31,451 nucleotides of DNA from Bacteroidota bacterium (GCA_023415275.1 JAEZLJ010000120.1:1-31451); one strand, 5' to 3'. Numbered from the stretch's first letter, positions 16,016-25,415 are shown. A program made the numbers and translations. The notes: a model not told the origin generated them from the sequence alone.

Positions 16016-19000
16016 ATGGCATACGTTCAAGATCAACATACTTCAAGAATAAAGGAACGAATTGCGCTCATAGCCATCACAATAATTTTATTGTTACTTT
16101 TTAATTCCTTATTTACCGTATTAAAAAGAGATTTTACTGAAGTGCCCGCCCGTTTGCAGGAAGGTACCATTGTGAATTTAAATGCAGATAATCCAGGTAC
16201 GAGATTGAAGCAGGCCTTAGAAAAAGGATTTTATTTCGAAGACCCGCGTGATATTCAATTAATAAGTTCAGTTGTCAGTGAGAGGCTTAATTCTGATCAG
16301 GACGTCATTGATAATATAGGTGAATTAAATAAATCAAAATATAATGTAAATGCCGATGAAGCTTTTGCATCCGGAGGAGAATCCTTTAAAAAAAGAGTGC
16401 AGGTATCAAGGAAACTTTTAGGTTTCTCAGGTGCAGATTCTTTGCGTTTCGACCAGGAAAGAAGAAAACCTCCACAACTAGCGTCCAAATTAAATATTGG
16501 AATGGGAAATCATTCCATTACAGGCAGTATTCGTAATAAAGATGGTTCGAAAATAAAAGGTGTCCTTGTAAGGCTAACTATGGTTATTCCGCAGGACAGT
16601 GTGTACAGTACTGAAGTGATGGATGCTACAGGTCAAAGAATAGAAAAGTCGGCAGGTATTCAGAAAGTTTATGCAACAGATTCTTTCCAAAGGCGTCAAT
16701 TGATTTCCCTAATCGCCTATGCAAGAACGGATGCGGAAGGAGGTTTTTCTTTTTTCGGCCTGCCTAATGGTAAATCTTATGAAGTATTGCCATTGCAGCC
16801 AGGGTACCAGTTTGGACCTTCAAAAGGAGTCCAGGAGTTAAATGAAGATGCAGTTTTTAGATTTGTTCAATCTCCACATACCATTAAACTTTTATCGACT
16901 AAAGATTTTAATGATCTTAAAAAGGAAGGTTCACTAATTGTGCGGACTCCTGAACAAGTAAGTAAATGGTATTGGATCGTAGCTATTGTTTTTTTTATAG
17001 GGTTTTTCTTGCTGCATATAACAGTGAGCGCAAGGTTTAAGGATTCAGATCAATACCTGCTGCCTATAATCATGTTGTTAACAGGTTTATCATTACTTAC
17101 TTTGTTAAGCCTGCAAGATCCTCTCCGGGACCGATTCCTGGCCAGGAGTACTATGTGGTATCTTATATGTGGGTTTGCAGGTATATTTCTATTGTTATTG
17201 TTCGATCTGCGTCGTTTTACAACTGACTCCGGATTGTACCGAATGTTTGCTTTTAAGGGAACTGAAGGTGCAAAAGGTATGCAATGGGCAGGCTTCGCCA
17301 TGTTATTACTTTTGTTAACAATAATACTGGGTAGTGGACCCGAAGGAAGTGGCGTGAAAGTCAACTTGTTTGGTTTTCAACCCAGCGAGATCGTTAAGTT
17401 CCTGATCATTATTTTCCTGGCAGGTTTTTTTGCCGCTAATGAAAGATTTCTATCTGAGTATGTCACCATGAAAAAGCGTTGGTCGTTTTTCTGGATGGCA
17501 TTGGGAGCAATCATAGCTTCTATTCTTTTATTCCTGATGTTAGGCGATTTGGGCCCTTCAATAGTGGTATGCTTCGCCTTTATCATTTTGTTCTCTTTTT
17601 CCCGTGGTGATTTTGCCTTTATGGTAGCAACTGTGGTTTTGTATGTTCTTGCCAATTGGATATTAAAAAATATCTGGCTCTCTACGGGAGTTACAGTTCT
17701 TATCATGGTTTTGGTCATGCTTGTGGTGCGTAAGCAATTAAGTGAATCTGCTATTATGGCTTTGGTAGTAGTATCTGGGTTTATGTTAATTGACCAGGTG
17801 CCGCTTCTTCATAATGCCTTTCCTGGTCCAGTGCAACGTTTAACCGATCGCAAGGCCATCTGGATGAACAAATGGGACAACGATGTGTTTGGTGGTGACC
17901 AAATAGCCAATGGTATTTGGGCTATGTCCAGTGGTGGCATTCAAGGCCAGGGCGCAGGACAGGGTTTTGCAAAGACAATTCCCGAAGCTCATACGGATAT
18001 GATTCTTCCTTCTATTGGAGAAGACTTTGGCTGGGCAGGTATTATTTCAGTTTTTATATTGTTTTTGATCTACCTGCATCGATCCATCTTGATTGGAAGG
18101 CAAACCGGAAGACCGTTTCTTTTTTATCTCTGTGCTGGAATAGGTATTGGTACGTTTGTCCAATTTTTGCTCATTGCTGGTGGCTCTATTGGAGCCCTGC
18201 CGCTTTCCGGAGTATCGTTGCCCTTTGTGAGTTATGGAGGTACATCGCTGATGTGTAATATGTTAGCTGCAGGTTTTCTTTTGTCTGCTTCTATTGTCAG
18301 AGGATCACCGGTACAAATGAAATATATATCTAAACAACAGGATAAAAACCTGTTGCCTGCATTAGTGGCTGCATGTGTTGGTTTAATTCTATTAGGGATC
18401 AATATATCAAGATACCTATTCAATAATAAGCAATGGGTAGTTCAACCCGCATTGGTGGCAGACAGGAGTGGAGCACGCATGTTCAGTTATAATCCCCGGA
18501 TTGCCATTCTTATCAACAAACTGCAGGCGGGATCATTATATGACCGGAATGGAGAACTGTTGGCAACGAGCAAACCTGACATGATAGCTCTTCAGAGGGA
18601 TTCATTGTTACGAGCTGGTCTTGATCCCCGCAATTTGCAATCTATTGTCCACAAACGTTCAGACAGGTATTATCCATTCGCAGAACAAATGTTCTTCTGG
18701 GTGGGCAACGCCAACACCAATGTATTTAATGGAGGCAGCAATGGCTATTTTGCAGAATATGCTTTGGATGCAGAACTTAGAGGATTTGAAACACCCGTAA
18801 AAACATATTCTGTTACAGCCTCCAGGTTTACCGAGAACCGCTTTTTGCCACGCCGAATTACCGAAATGACGGTATCGCAAAAAGACTATTCTGTGCTGGC
18901 GCCTTTATTACTCGCCGGAATCAACAGTAAGCAAGTGGAAGCTTTTAAGGCAAGGAACAGGGATGTTCAATTATCTATGGATGCTGCCTTGCAAACCGCA

Positions 19001-20092
19001 ATTCAGCAATCAATTTCAAAGGATGATTCTTTGCAGGATAACAGGATTTCAGCTGTCGTTTTAGATGACTCAACTGGTGATGTTTTAGCCTCAGCCATGT
19101 ATCCATTGCCCCCAGTGAACGACTGGGAACAATTAAATCTTTCCCTTGCAGAACAAAATAAGTTAATGACATGGACATCCAATGCAGACCTGGGTTTTAC
19201 TTATGCCACTCAACCCGGATCCACTGCTAAAATTGCTACCTCCCTGGCTGCATTCAATAAGCTAGGCATGGCTGCTGCTAATAAAACGATCCTAATCAAA
19301 CCCCAGGATCTTATACGGATAAAGAGTGCAGAGCCTGACGAAGCTGGAAATATTTCAATGGAGCGGGCCCTGGTTAGATCAAATAATTCTTACTTCATTA
19401 AGCTTGCCAACGAAGAACGTTTACAGGAAGAAATGGCTACTATTTATATTCAAACAGGAATGTTCCTTCATGGCATAGGTGGCTATTATTATGAACAAAA
19501 CCCCGTTAGTGCACAGCAGGAAGAAAAATGGCGTGACTTCTGGAGGAAAAAAGAATTCATAAGTTTAAAGAGTTACGATAAAAATGACATTCGCAAAACA
19601 AGAGGTCGCGGAGTATCTGGAATGGCGTGGGGGCAAGGAGAATTAATTGCTACACCTGCATCAATTGCCCGCTTGGCGGCTTCCATTTCCAATCATGGGA
19701 TATTGGTTCCCCACCGTTTTGTTTTGAAGATTAGTGATTCTCTGATCCAAACTGAAAAGGGTGTTTCCATCGCCAACGATTCACAATATGCTGCCACCAT
19801 AAAAAGTTATATGCTTGAACAGAGTGCCAATAAGGTCAAGGATCTGCATTTGGTTGTAGCTGGAAAAACCGGTACTCCTGAAAGAATATGGAAAGGAGAG
19901 CGCATCAATGATGGATGGTATGTATTTTTTGTTCCGAAAGCCAAAGGTCAGGGTCATATTGTTGTTTGCACACGTATAGAAAAGGCTAAAGGCTCCAGTG
20001 AAGCAGTAAAGTTGGCTGGAAAGCATATTATTCCTAAGTTGGTGCAGGCTGGATATATCAAAGGGATGGAAGGAGCTCGAAGCACTCAATAA
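16016..20092 (+). CDS. SEDS glycosyltransferase (RodA/FtsW) fused to class B penicillin-binding transpeptidase
   Basis: A 1358-residue protein joining both halves of the core peptidoglycan synthase. One N-terminal span (about 17-36) is followed by an outside region to about 315 that contains a carboxypeptidase-regulatory/CNA-B-like beta-sandwich (about 165-290, from ITGSIRNKDGSKIKGV). The SEDS polymerase (about 318-765, many spans) has the family motifs FQPSEIVKF (Q455-E458), GDLGPS, PEAHTDMI with the invariant acidic residue D661, and LPLSGVSLPFVSYGGTS. A further span (about 775-795) leads to the PBP: pedestal start GSLYDRNGELLATS (about 838), then transpeptidase motifs S1069-TA-K1072, S1122-N-N1124 and K1284-TGT. 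All three active-site motifs are intact. The order matches separate rodA-pbpA genes in actinobacteria. It is 1 bp after the PP2C gene and 69 bp before the FHA gene. Confidence 0.94.
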   Translation: MAYVQDQHTSRIKERIALIAITIILLLLFNSLFTVLKRDFTEVPARLQEGTIVNLNADNPGTRLKQALEKGFYFEDPRDIQLISSVVSERLNSDQDVIDNIGELNKSKYNVNADEAFASGGESFKKRVQVSRKLLGFSGADSLRFDQERRKPPQLASKLNIGMGNHSITGSIRNKDGSKIKGVLVRLTMVIPQDSVYSTEVMDATGQRIEKSAGIQKVYATDSFQRRQLISLIAYARTDAEGGFSFFGLPNGKSYEVLPLQPGYQFGPSKGVQELNEDAVFRFVQSPHTIKLLSTKDFNDLKKEGSLIVRTPEQVSKWYWIVAIVFFIGFFLLHITVSARFKDSDQYLLPIIMLLTGLSLLTLLSLQDPLRDRFLARSTMWYLICGFAGIFLLLLFDLRRFTTDSGLYRMFAFKGTEGAKGMQWAGFAMLLLLLTIILGSGPEGSGVKVNLFGFQPSEIVKFLIIIFLAGFFAANERFLSEYVTMKKRWSFFWMALGAIIASILLFLMLGDLGPSIVVCFAFIILFSFSRGDFAFMVATVVLYVLANWILKNIWLSTGVTVLIMVLVMLVVRKQLSESAIMALVVVSGFMLIDQVPLLHNAFPGPVQRLTDRKAIWMNKWDNDVFGGDQIANGIWAMSSGGIQGQGAGQGFAKTIPEAHTDMILPSIGEDFGWAGIISVFILFLIYLHRSILIGRQTGRPFLFYLCAGIGIGTFVQFLLIAGGSIGALPLSGVSLPFVSYGGTSLMCNMLAAGFLLSASIVRGSPVQMKYISKQQDKNLLPALVAACVGLILLGINISRYLFNNKQWVVQPALVADRSGARMFSYNPRIAILINKLQAGSLYDRNGELLATSKPDMIALQRDSLLRAGLDPRNLQSIVHKRSDRYYPFAEQMFFWVGNANTNVFNGGSNGYFAEYALDAELRGFETPVKTYSVTASRFTENRFLPRRITEMTVSQKDYSVLAPLLLAGINSKQVEAFKARNRDVQLSMDAALQTAIQQSISKDDSLQDNRISAVVLDDSTGDVLASAMYPLPPVNDWEQLNLSLAEQNKLMTWTSNADLGFTYATQPGSTAKIATSLAAFNKLGMAAANKTILIKPQDLIRIKSAEPDEAGNISMERALVRSNNSYFIKLANEERLQEEMATIYIQTGMFLHGIGGYYYEQNPVSAQQEEKWRDFWRKKEFISLKSYDKNDIRKTRGRGVSGMAWGQGELIATPASIARLAASISNHGILVPHRFVLKISDSLIQTEKGVSIANDSQYAATIKSYMLEQSANKVKDLHLVVAGKTGTPERIWKGERINDGWYVFFVPKAKGQGHIVVCTRIEKAKGSSEAVKLAGKHIIPKLVQAGYIKGMEGARSTQ

Positions 20093-20161
20093 CTCATGAG
20101 GCGAATGCATTGAAATGATTTATTTAAATTATGAACCCGGCCCAAACTTTAAACAATACCC

Positions 20162-20959
20162 ATGTTTGATTTTTTTAAAAGAAAGACCGAGAACAGCATC
20201 CTGGATGTTAAATCAGTAAGAGAAAGACTGCTGCAATTCATTAAGGAACAATTGAAAAAAGCGGAAGGTGGGGAAGGAGCTAATATTAAAGGTATACAGT
20301 TATATATAACCTGCCCGGAAGAGGAAAAACAAATGTATGAAGCTGCTGTGTACCTGAATGAACCTGGAAGATTTCAAAACGAAGAAGTACAAAAGATAGC
20401 GGATGATTATGCAATTGACCTTCCGGAGAACTGGCAATTCAACATTAGTTTTTTTGAGTCAGCTCCTCCTGAATCAAAACAGGTTCCTGGACTCGATGCT
20501 TCTGTGTGGATACTTACACGAAAGAATGCCCTTCCTAAAACAGCCACTGCTTATCTTATGATAAGATTGGGTGAAGCCGAAAAGAAGATCTATGCAATTC
20601 ATTCCGGAAGTGGCAAGATTTTTATCGGCCGGGAGAAAAGAGTCCAGACTGCAGACGGCTTTTATAGAGAAAATACTATTGCATTTCCTGAAAAAAGTGA
20701 CAATGACAGTAATCGCTATATTAGCCGGCAACATGCACATATAGAATTTGACCCCGAGACAGGCCATTTTTTGCTATTTGCAGACGATGGAGGGGTTCCC
20801 CCAAGAAACAAGGTAAAAGTAAGGTCAGGTAATGAGGGCGAGCCCGTGAAGTTATACTCCACAAAGGTGGGTTATGAATTAAAGGAAGGCGACCAGATCC
20901 TGCTTGGTCAATCAGCTTTACTGGAATTTAGCTATTCCGCAGATGAAAATGAATTATAG
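20162..20959 (+). CDS. FHA-domain protein
   Basis: 265 residues, cytoplasmic. The C-terminal FHA domain (about 143-258) has intact phosphothreonine-binding elements: G156-R157 in IFIGREKR, S188-R-Q-H191 in ISRQHAHIEF, and N216 near the following turn, then the closing ELKEGDQILLGQSALLEF. The N-terminal domain (about 10-135) is mixed helix and strand, comparable in position to the N-terminal domain of the protein at 13530. FHA proteins bind Thr-phosphorylated partners; here the expected partner is the kinase encoded 2 bp downstream or its substrates, such as the SEDS-PBP or anchors. The FHA fold is secure; the N-terminal domain family is not recognised. Confidence 0.88.
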   Translation: MFDFFKRKTENSILDVKSVRERLLQFIKEQLKKAEGGEGANIKGIQLYITCPEEEKQMYEAAVYLNEPGRFQNEEVQKIADDYAIDLPENWQFNISFFESAPPESKQVPGLDASVWILTRKNALPKTATAYLMIRLGEAEKKIYAIHSGSGKIFIGREKRVQTADGFYRENTIAFPEKSDNDSNRYISRQHAHIEFDPETGHFLLFADDGGVPPRNKVKVRSGNEGEPVKLYSTKVGYELKEGDQILLGQSALLEFSYSADENEL

Positions 20960-20961
20960 AA

Positions 20962-22875
20962 ATGGCAAGGGTATTCACAATTACTGAAGGTTTGGAAAAT
21001 ATGGGTGCTTTGAAAACAGGGGGCCAGGGCTCAGTGTACAAAGCAAGAAGAATTGGAGAGATCATTTCGGCAGTTAAATTATTACCTACACCTATTTATA
21101 GTGAAACTTTAGATGATAAGCATTTTACGGATTTTCAAAATGAAGTAAACAAGCTCAAAAAAGTCAACCAGGATCCTAACCCTAACGTGGTAAAGATCAT
21201 TAGTTCTGGTATTACAGACACTGGCAACTTTCCATTCATAGAAATGGAATTCATTGAAGGTCCTGACCTTGAGGAATTGCTAAAATCTCCTCATGATCCT
21301 GTATTTACTATTAAAGAGATCATTAAGGTTGCTGAACATTTATCCAATGCATTATCACATTGTCACAAAGCAGATGTAAAGCACGGGGATGTAAAAAGTA
21401 ATAATGTCAAGTTCAATGTACATTCTGGTAATTACATTCTTCTTGACTTTGGGATGGCAATGATGTCGGATGAGCAAAGACGTACCAGCTTAAGACAGGC
21501 AGGTGCCATTGAATTTATGGCCCCTGAGCAAAATGATGGGAAGATGCTATTCCAGACAGACATTTATAGTTTCGGTATTATTCTTTTCGAACTGGTGGCA
21601 GGAATAGTTCCCTTCCCCTTAAGAGACAGGGGCGAAACTTCCAGGAACAGGGTGATGGTAGCTCATATGGAGAGCCCACTGCCTGATATGATGGCGCTGC
21701 GCCGGCAACATATACCTGCTACATGGCCCGATGATAAAAAGGAAAGGGAAATGCAAGTGCCTGAATGGATCACTCGGATGATCGATAAATGTCTTGAAAA
21801 GAAACCTGATAATCGATTTGTGAATGGGACGGAATTACACAATTATGTAGTTTACCATAGCACTTCACCTGTTGCATACAACCAGGTAGCTACAGAGGCC
21901 TTAAAAACACTGGAAAAGGAAACTGTTAAGCTTCGCCGGGAAAATCAAGATCTGCAGAAGGAATTATTAAAATATCAACAGCCTAATGCACAAGATACAT
22001 ATGTGCAACAGGCCTCGTACACTCAAAATAAAAGAAGAGGCTCGGGTAAATGGTTATGGCTTTTATTGCTGGCCATGGTGCTGGTTTTTGTTGCTTATAC
22101 TTTTATAAAATCAGAGCCGGCAGAAAATGACAAGCCTGTGCAGGATACCGGAACCATCGCTTCCCAACCCGTTAAGCCCCGAACAGTTATAGGACAATAT
22201 AAAGTGCAGGTAGCCCGGGCGTATTTTCATAATGAACCTGAATCTTCCAGCCGAAGAGGGGCCTATTTGATTCCATCAAATGATGTGATCAGTGCATTGG
22301 ATGAGAAAAATGGCTTTATATATACGGAGTTTACCAATAACAAAGGACAGACCTCAAAGGGTTGGGTTCAAAAAAGCGACCTGGTAACCTTAGATGAATG
22401 GCACCGCCAGGATTCAGCCCAGCAGGCAGTACGCTTAAAGCAGGAAGACATCAACTCACAATTGCAGGATGCCCGAAACTTCCTGGCTAATAATGAAATA
22501 AGGGAGGCGCTATATATATACGATTACCTGGCCCAGCAAGAAGTTCCGGAAGCCATGTATCAGTGGGGTAACCTGGCGTTGCAAAGGAAGAATGATGCGA
22601 TAGATTGCAAGGAGGGGTGGAGTTGGATACAAAAAGCCAGTGACAAAGGGTATGTCCCCGCCAAAAGAACTCTTGGGTTTTTATATTTATTTGCCGATAG
22701 CGATGAGATCCTCAAGATCAATGATTATGACAATTGTCAGTACGAAAGAAATGTTTTTAAAGGAACCAAACTTTTAACAGAAGCTATGTTCTCGGGAGAT
22801 ACAACGGCTAAAAGACTCCTGGATGATTTAAATATGCGTAAAAAGGATAGTACGGAAGCCCAGGCACCCCAATAA
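20962..22875 (+). CDS. Transmembrane Ser/Thr protein kinase with outside SH3 and Sel1-like repeats
   Basis: 637 residues. The eukaryotic-type kinase domain (about 12-300) has the glycine loop KTGGQGSVYKA, ATP-lysine K39 (AVKLLP), the catalytic loop H141-G-D143-VKSNN with N148, D162-FG and MAPEQ. The loop reads HGD rather than HRD, so it is a non-RD kinase and may not need activation-loop phosphorylation. A juxtamembrane coiled coil (about 310-340) and one span (about 363-381) follow. Outside the membrane are a bacterial SH3-like domain (about 405-475) and Sel1/TPR-like helical repeats (about 490-630), instead of the PASTA repeats of PknB or PrkC. SH3b domains often bind cell-wall peptide, so it may sense wall state (inference). 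It starts 2 bp after the FHA gene and likely shares its transcript. Confidence 0.92.
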   Translation: MARVFTITEGLENMGALKTGGQGSVYKARRIGEIISAVKLLPTPIYSETLDDKHFTDFQNEVNKLKKVNQDPNPNVVKIISSGITDTGNFPFIEMEFIEGPDLEELLKSPHDPVFTIKEIIKVAEHLSNALSHCHKADVKHGDVKSNNVKFNVHSGNYILLDFGMAMMSDEQRRTSLRQAGAIEFMAPEQNDGKMLFQTDIYSFGIILFELVAGIVPFPLRDRGETSRNRVMVAHMESPLPDMMALRRQHIPATWPDDKKEREMQVPEWITRMIDKCLEKKPDNRFVNGTELHNYVVYHSTSPVAYNQVATEALKTLEKETVKLRRENQDLQKELLKYQQPNAQDTYVQQASYTQNKRRGSGKWLWLLLLAMVLVFVAYTFIKSEPAENDKPVQDTGTIASQPVKPRTVIGQYKVQVARAYFHNEPESSSRRGAYLIPSNDVISALDEKNGFIYTEFTNNKGQTSKGWVQKSDLVTLDEWHRQDSAQQAVRLKQEDINSQLQDARNFLANNEIREALYIYDYLAQQEVPEAMYQWGNLALQRKNDAIDCKEGWSWIQKASDKGYVPAKRTLGFLYLFADSDEILKINDYDNCQYERNVFKGTKLLTEAMFSGDTTAKRLLDDLNMRKKDSTEAQAPQ

Positions 22876-22921
22876 ATGGCCGGGTTTGGTTATTGGAACA
22901 CTCTTTGAATAAGACAACATA

Positions 22922-23425
22922 ATGAAAACATTTATCGCCTTCCTGGTTATCTGCGTTCTTGGATATGTTGTTTACAGGACCATTGCCAGAAAAGAAGATA
23001 AAGTCTCCCAGGTTAAAACGGTTTACTTTTATCCCAAGACCAATGTTTATTACCAGGTAGGTACAGGAAAGTACCTGTTTTTTGATGATGATAAGAAGTC
23101 CTGGGTTCAAACCAAAGATTTCAGTGAAGAGCAAAAGCTTTCCTTAGGAGAAAAGGCTGTAATAGAAAATCCCCCTACACCTGTTTGGAAAAACAATGCA
23201 GAGGATAGGTTGATTTATAGTGCTAACCTGTATTCTTCTCCTTCAGATATCAAAGAAAAGTTTCGTTCAGACTCCCTCAGCAGCCTGCCTCCAAAGCCTG
23301 TAATAAAGCGGGACACGACTTTGGCTAAAGCTCCGGTTGAGGATGAAAAACCCAGGTCAGGGCTTAGAAAATTCTTTGATAAGCTCTTTGGAGGGAAGGA
23401 TAAAACCCCGGACTCTAAAAATTGA
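22922..23425 (+). CDS. Small membrane-anchored periplasmic protein of unknown function
   Basis: 167 residues. An N-terminal anchor or uncleaved signal (about 4-20, FIAFLVICVLGYVVYRT) is followed by a Tyr/Lys-rich domain with strands such as TVYFYPKTNVYYQVGTGKYLF and SWVQTKDF. The C-terminal tail is disordered and ends in a basic patch (LRKFFDKLFGGKDK). It looks like a soluble domain held on the periplasmic side. It is 46 bp after the kinase gene and is the last gene of the cluster before a 211 bp gap, so an accessory role in the kinase system is plausible. I recognise no family. Confidence 0.72.
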   Translation: MKTFIAFLVICVLGYVVYRTIARKEDKVSQVKTVYFYPKTNVYYQVGTGKYLFFDDDKKSWVQTKDFSEEQKLSLGEKAVIENPPTPVWKNNAEDRLIYSANLYSSPSDIKEKFRSDSLSSLPPKPVIKRDTTLAKAPVEDEKPRSGLRKFFDKLFGGKDKTPDSKN

Positions 23426-23577
23426 AAGGTCAAAAACCGATTAAAATATTTACCTTGCCCCGCGTTCTTACCCCTATTTTATAGCCATTTGTAAGGTAAA
23501 GACAGGATCTGTCATTTCAACGATAAAAACTGGCCTTTTGTTGATAATCAATGCTTCTGATGCATTACCGGGCTATT

Positions 23578-23608
23578 TTTGTGGGTTTTATCCGATAGTA
23601 TAATTTTG
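23578..23608 (+). promoter_or_regulatory. Bacteroidota-type promoter of the inositol-lipid operon
   Basis: TTTG at 23578-23581 and TAATTTTG at 23601-23608 match the -33 (TTTG) and -7 (TAnnTTTG) consensus of the Bacteroidota main sigma factor, with a spacing of 19 bp. Transcription would start about 24 nt before the ATG at 23637. Confidence 0.6.
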
Positions 23609-23636
23609 ACTTTTATTTCATATCAAAACAAGCCAC

Positions 23637-24965
23637 ATGCATAATACAATCGAAAAAGCTGATGGGAAATTGGGGATACTGATTCCTGGTTTAGGTGCGG
23701 TAGCCACTACTGTAATAGCAGGGGTGGAAGCTGTTAAAAAAGGACTGGCACAGCCAGTAGGCTCATTAACCCAAATGGGAAATATCCGGTTAGGTAAAAG
23801 AACCGAAAATCGCTTTCCAAAGATCAAAGATTTTGTTCCATTAACAGATCTGAACAATATAGTTTTTGGTGGTTGGGATGTTTACAGTGATAACGTATTT
23901 GAAGCTGCCAGCAATGCCAAGGTGCTTGAGCCCATGTTACTTCATGCCGTAAGGCCTGAACTGGAAGCCATTAAGCCCATGAAAGCTGTTTTCGACAAGA
24001 CCTATGTGTCTAACCTTGATGGTCAACATGTTAAAGAAGCCGCCACTAAATGGGATCTGGCCAAGATGGCAATGGATGATATAGAAAACTTCAAGGAAGC
24101 AAATGATTGCGCCAGGCTGGTAATGGTTTGGTGTGGTTCAACTGAAAAATACATTGAGATCTCAGCAGTTCACGAAACTATTGAAAGCTTTGAAGAAGGA
24201 TTGAAAGCCAATAACCCGGCCATTTCTCCTTCTATGATCTATGCCTATGCCGCCTTAAAACTGGGTGTACCTTTCATGAATGGTGCTCCAAACCTTACTG
24301 TTGACATACCAGCATTGATCGAACTATCGAAAGAAACCAATACGCCTATTGGTGGTAAAGACTTTAAGACAGGTCAAACCTTGATGAAGACTATCCTGGC
24401 CCCAGGTCTGCACGCAAGAGCACTGGGTATCAAAGGCTGGTTCTCCTCCAATATCCTGGGTAATCGCGACGGGTATGTATTGGACCATCCCGATAATTTT
24501 AAGACAAAGGAAGTTTCAAAGCTTTCCGTTCTGGAAGATATTTTACAACCAGATATCAATCCTGATCTGTATGGTGAACTGTACCATAAAGTAAGGATCA
24601 ATTATTATCCTCCTCACGGAGATAACAAGGAAAGCTGGGATAACATTGACATTTTTGGCTGGTTGGGCTATCCAATGCAAATTAAGATCAACTTCCTGTG
24701 CAGGGACTCTATTTTGGCAGCCCCTATTGTTCTGGATCTGGCCTTATTTGCCGATCTTTCAAAAAGGGCTGGCATGTCTGGTATCCAGGAATGGCTGTCC
24801 TTCTATTTCAAGTCTCCGCAAACAGCGCCTGGATTACGTCCTGAGCATGATATTTTCAAGCAATTGATCAAATTACAAAATACACTGCGCCATATGATGG
24901 GTGAAGATCTCATCACCCATTTGGGACTGGATTACTACCAGGACCTGGTAGAAGTGCTATCATGA
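23637..24965 (+). CDS. ino1: Myo-inositol-1-phosphate synthase
   Basis: Converts glucose-6-phosphate to inositol-3-phosphate with NAD in the cytoplasm, the first step of inositol-lipid synthesis. The 442-residue length fits the family. The Rossmann start has ILIPGLGAVATTVIAG (glycine motif at 18-20). Other family blocks are GGWDVYSDNVF, LVMVWCGSTE, NGAPNLTVDIPAL, GGKDFKTGQTLMKT with active-site lysines, and WFSSNILGNRDGYVL. Its stop overlaps the next start by 4 bp (ATGA), which couples it to the phosphatase gene. The same gene order occurs in the known Bacteroides inositol-lipid cluster. Confidence 0.95.
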   Translation: MHNTIEKADGKLGILIPGLGAVATTVIAGVEAVKKGLAQPVGSLTQMGNIRLGKRTENRFPKIKDFVPLTDLNNIVFGGWDVYSDNVFEAASNAKVLEPMLLHAVRPELEAIKPMKAVFDKTYVSNLDGQHVKEAATKWDLAKMAMDDIENFKEANDCARLVMVWCGSTEKYIEISAVHETIESFEEGLKANNPAISPSMIYAYAALKLGVPFMNGAPNLTVDIPALIELSKETNTPIGGKDFKTGQTLMKTILAPGLHARALGIKGWFSSNILGNRDGYVLDHPDNFKTKEVSKLSVLEDILQPDINPDLYGELYHKVRINYYPPHGDNKESWDNIDIFGWLGYPMQIKINFLCRDSILAAPIVLDLALFADLSKRAGMSGIQEWLSFYFKSPQTAPGLRPEHDIFKQLIKLQNTLRHMMGEDLITHLGLDYYQDLVEVLS

Positions 24966-25414
24966 TCACTGCAAAATTGATCTCCACGTGCCTGGGAATT
25001 GGCTATATCCGGAAAGGTGCCGGCACAGTAGCCGCTTTTATTGGTTGCATTGCCTGGTATTTTATCCAGGTACGTGGAGTTAATGCCCTTTTTGATGTCA
25101 TCACCATTGTTGCGCTGACGCTGCTGGGTATTTGGTCGGCATCTATAGTTGAAAGAGAATGGGGTAAGGACAGCAACAGGGTGGTAATTGATGAATTACT
25201 GGGCATGTGTATCAGTCTTTTCTTAATCCCTGCTGAATTAAAATATATAGCGCTTGCCTTTGTTCTTTTTCGTTTTTTTGACATGGCAAAGCCACTATAT
25301 ATCCGAAGATTGGAAAAATTACCTGGGGGATGGGGTGTAATGGCAGACGATATATTGGCTGGCATTTACAGTAATATCATTCTTCATATTATGGTAAAAT
25401 GGGTTTTTAATTAA
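24962..25414 (+). CDS. PgpA-type lipid phosphatase, likely phosphatidylinositol-phosphate phosphatase
   Basis: 150 residues with about four membrane spans. PgpA family motifs are present: GYIRKGAGTVAA (15-25), IDELLGM with D77 and E78, FRFFDMAKP with D107, and PGGWGVMADDILAGIY with D129 and D130. PgpA dephosphorylates phosphatidylglycerophosphate in other bacteria. Here, between inositol-phosphate synthase and a CDP-alcohol transferase, it most likely removes phosphate from phosphatidylinositol-phosphate, as assigned in the Bacteroides thetaiotaomicron cluster. It overlaps ino1 by 4 bp and ends 1 bp before the GtrA-like gene. Confidence 0.88.
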   Translation: MITAKLISTCLGIGYIRKGAGTVAAFIGCIAWYFIQVRGVNALFDVITIVALTLLGIWSASIVEREWGKDSNRVVIDELLGMCISLFLIPAELKYIALAFVLFRFFDMAKPLYIRRLEKLPGGWGVMADDILAGIYSNIILHIMVKWVFN

Positions 25415-25415
25415 A

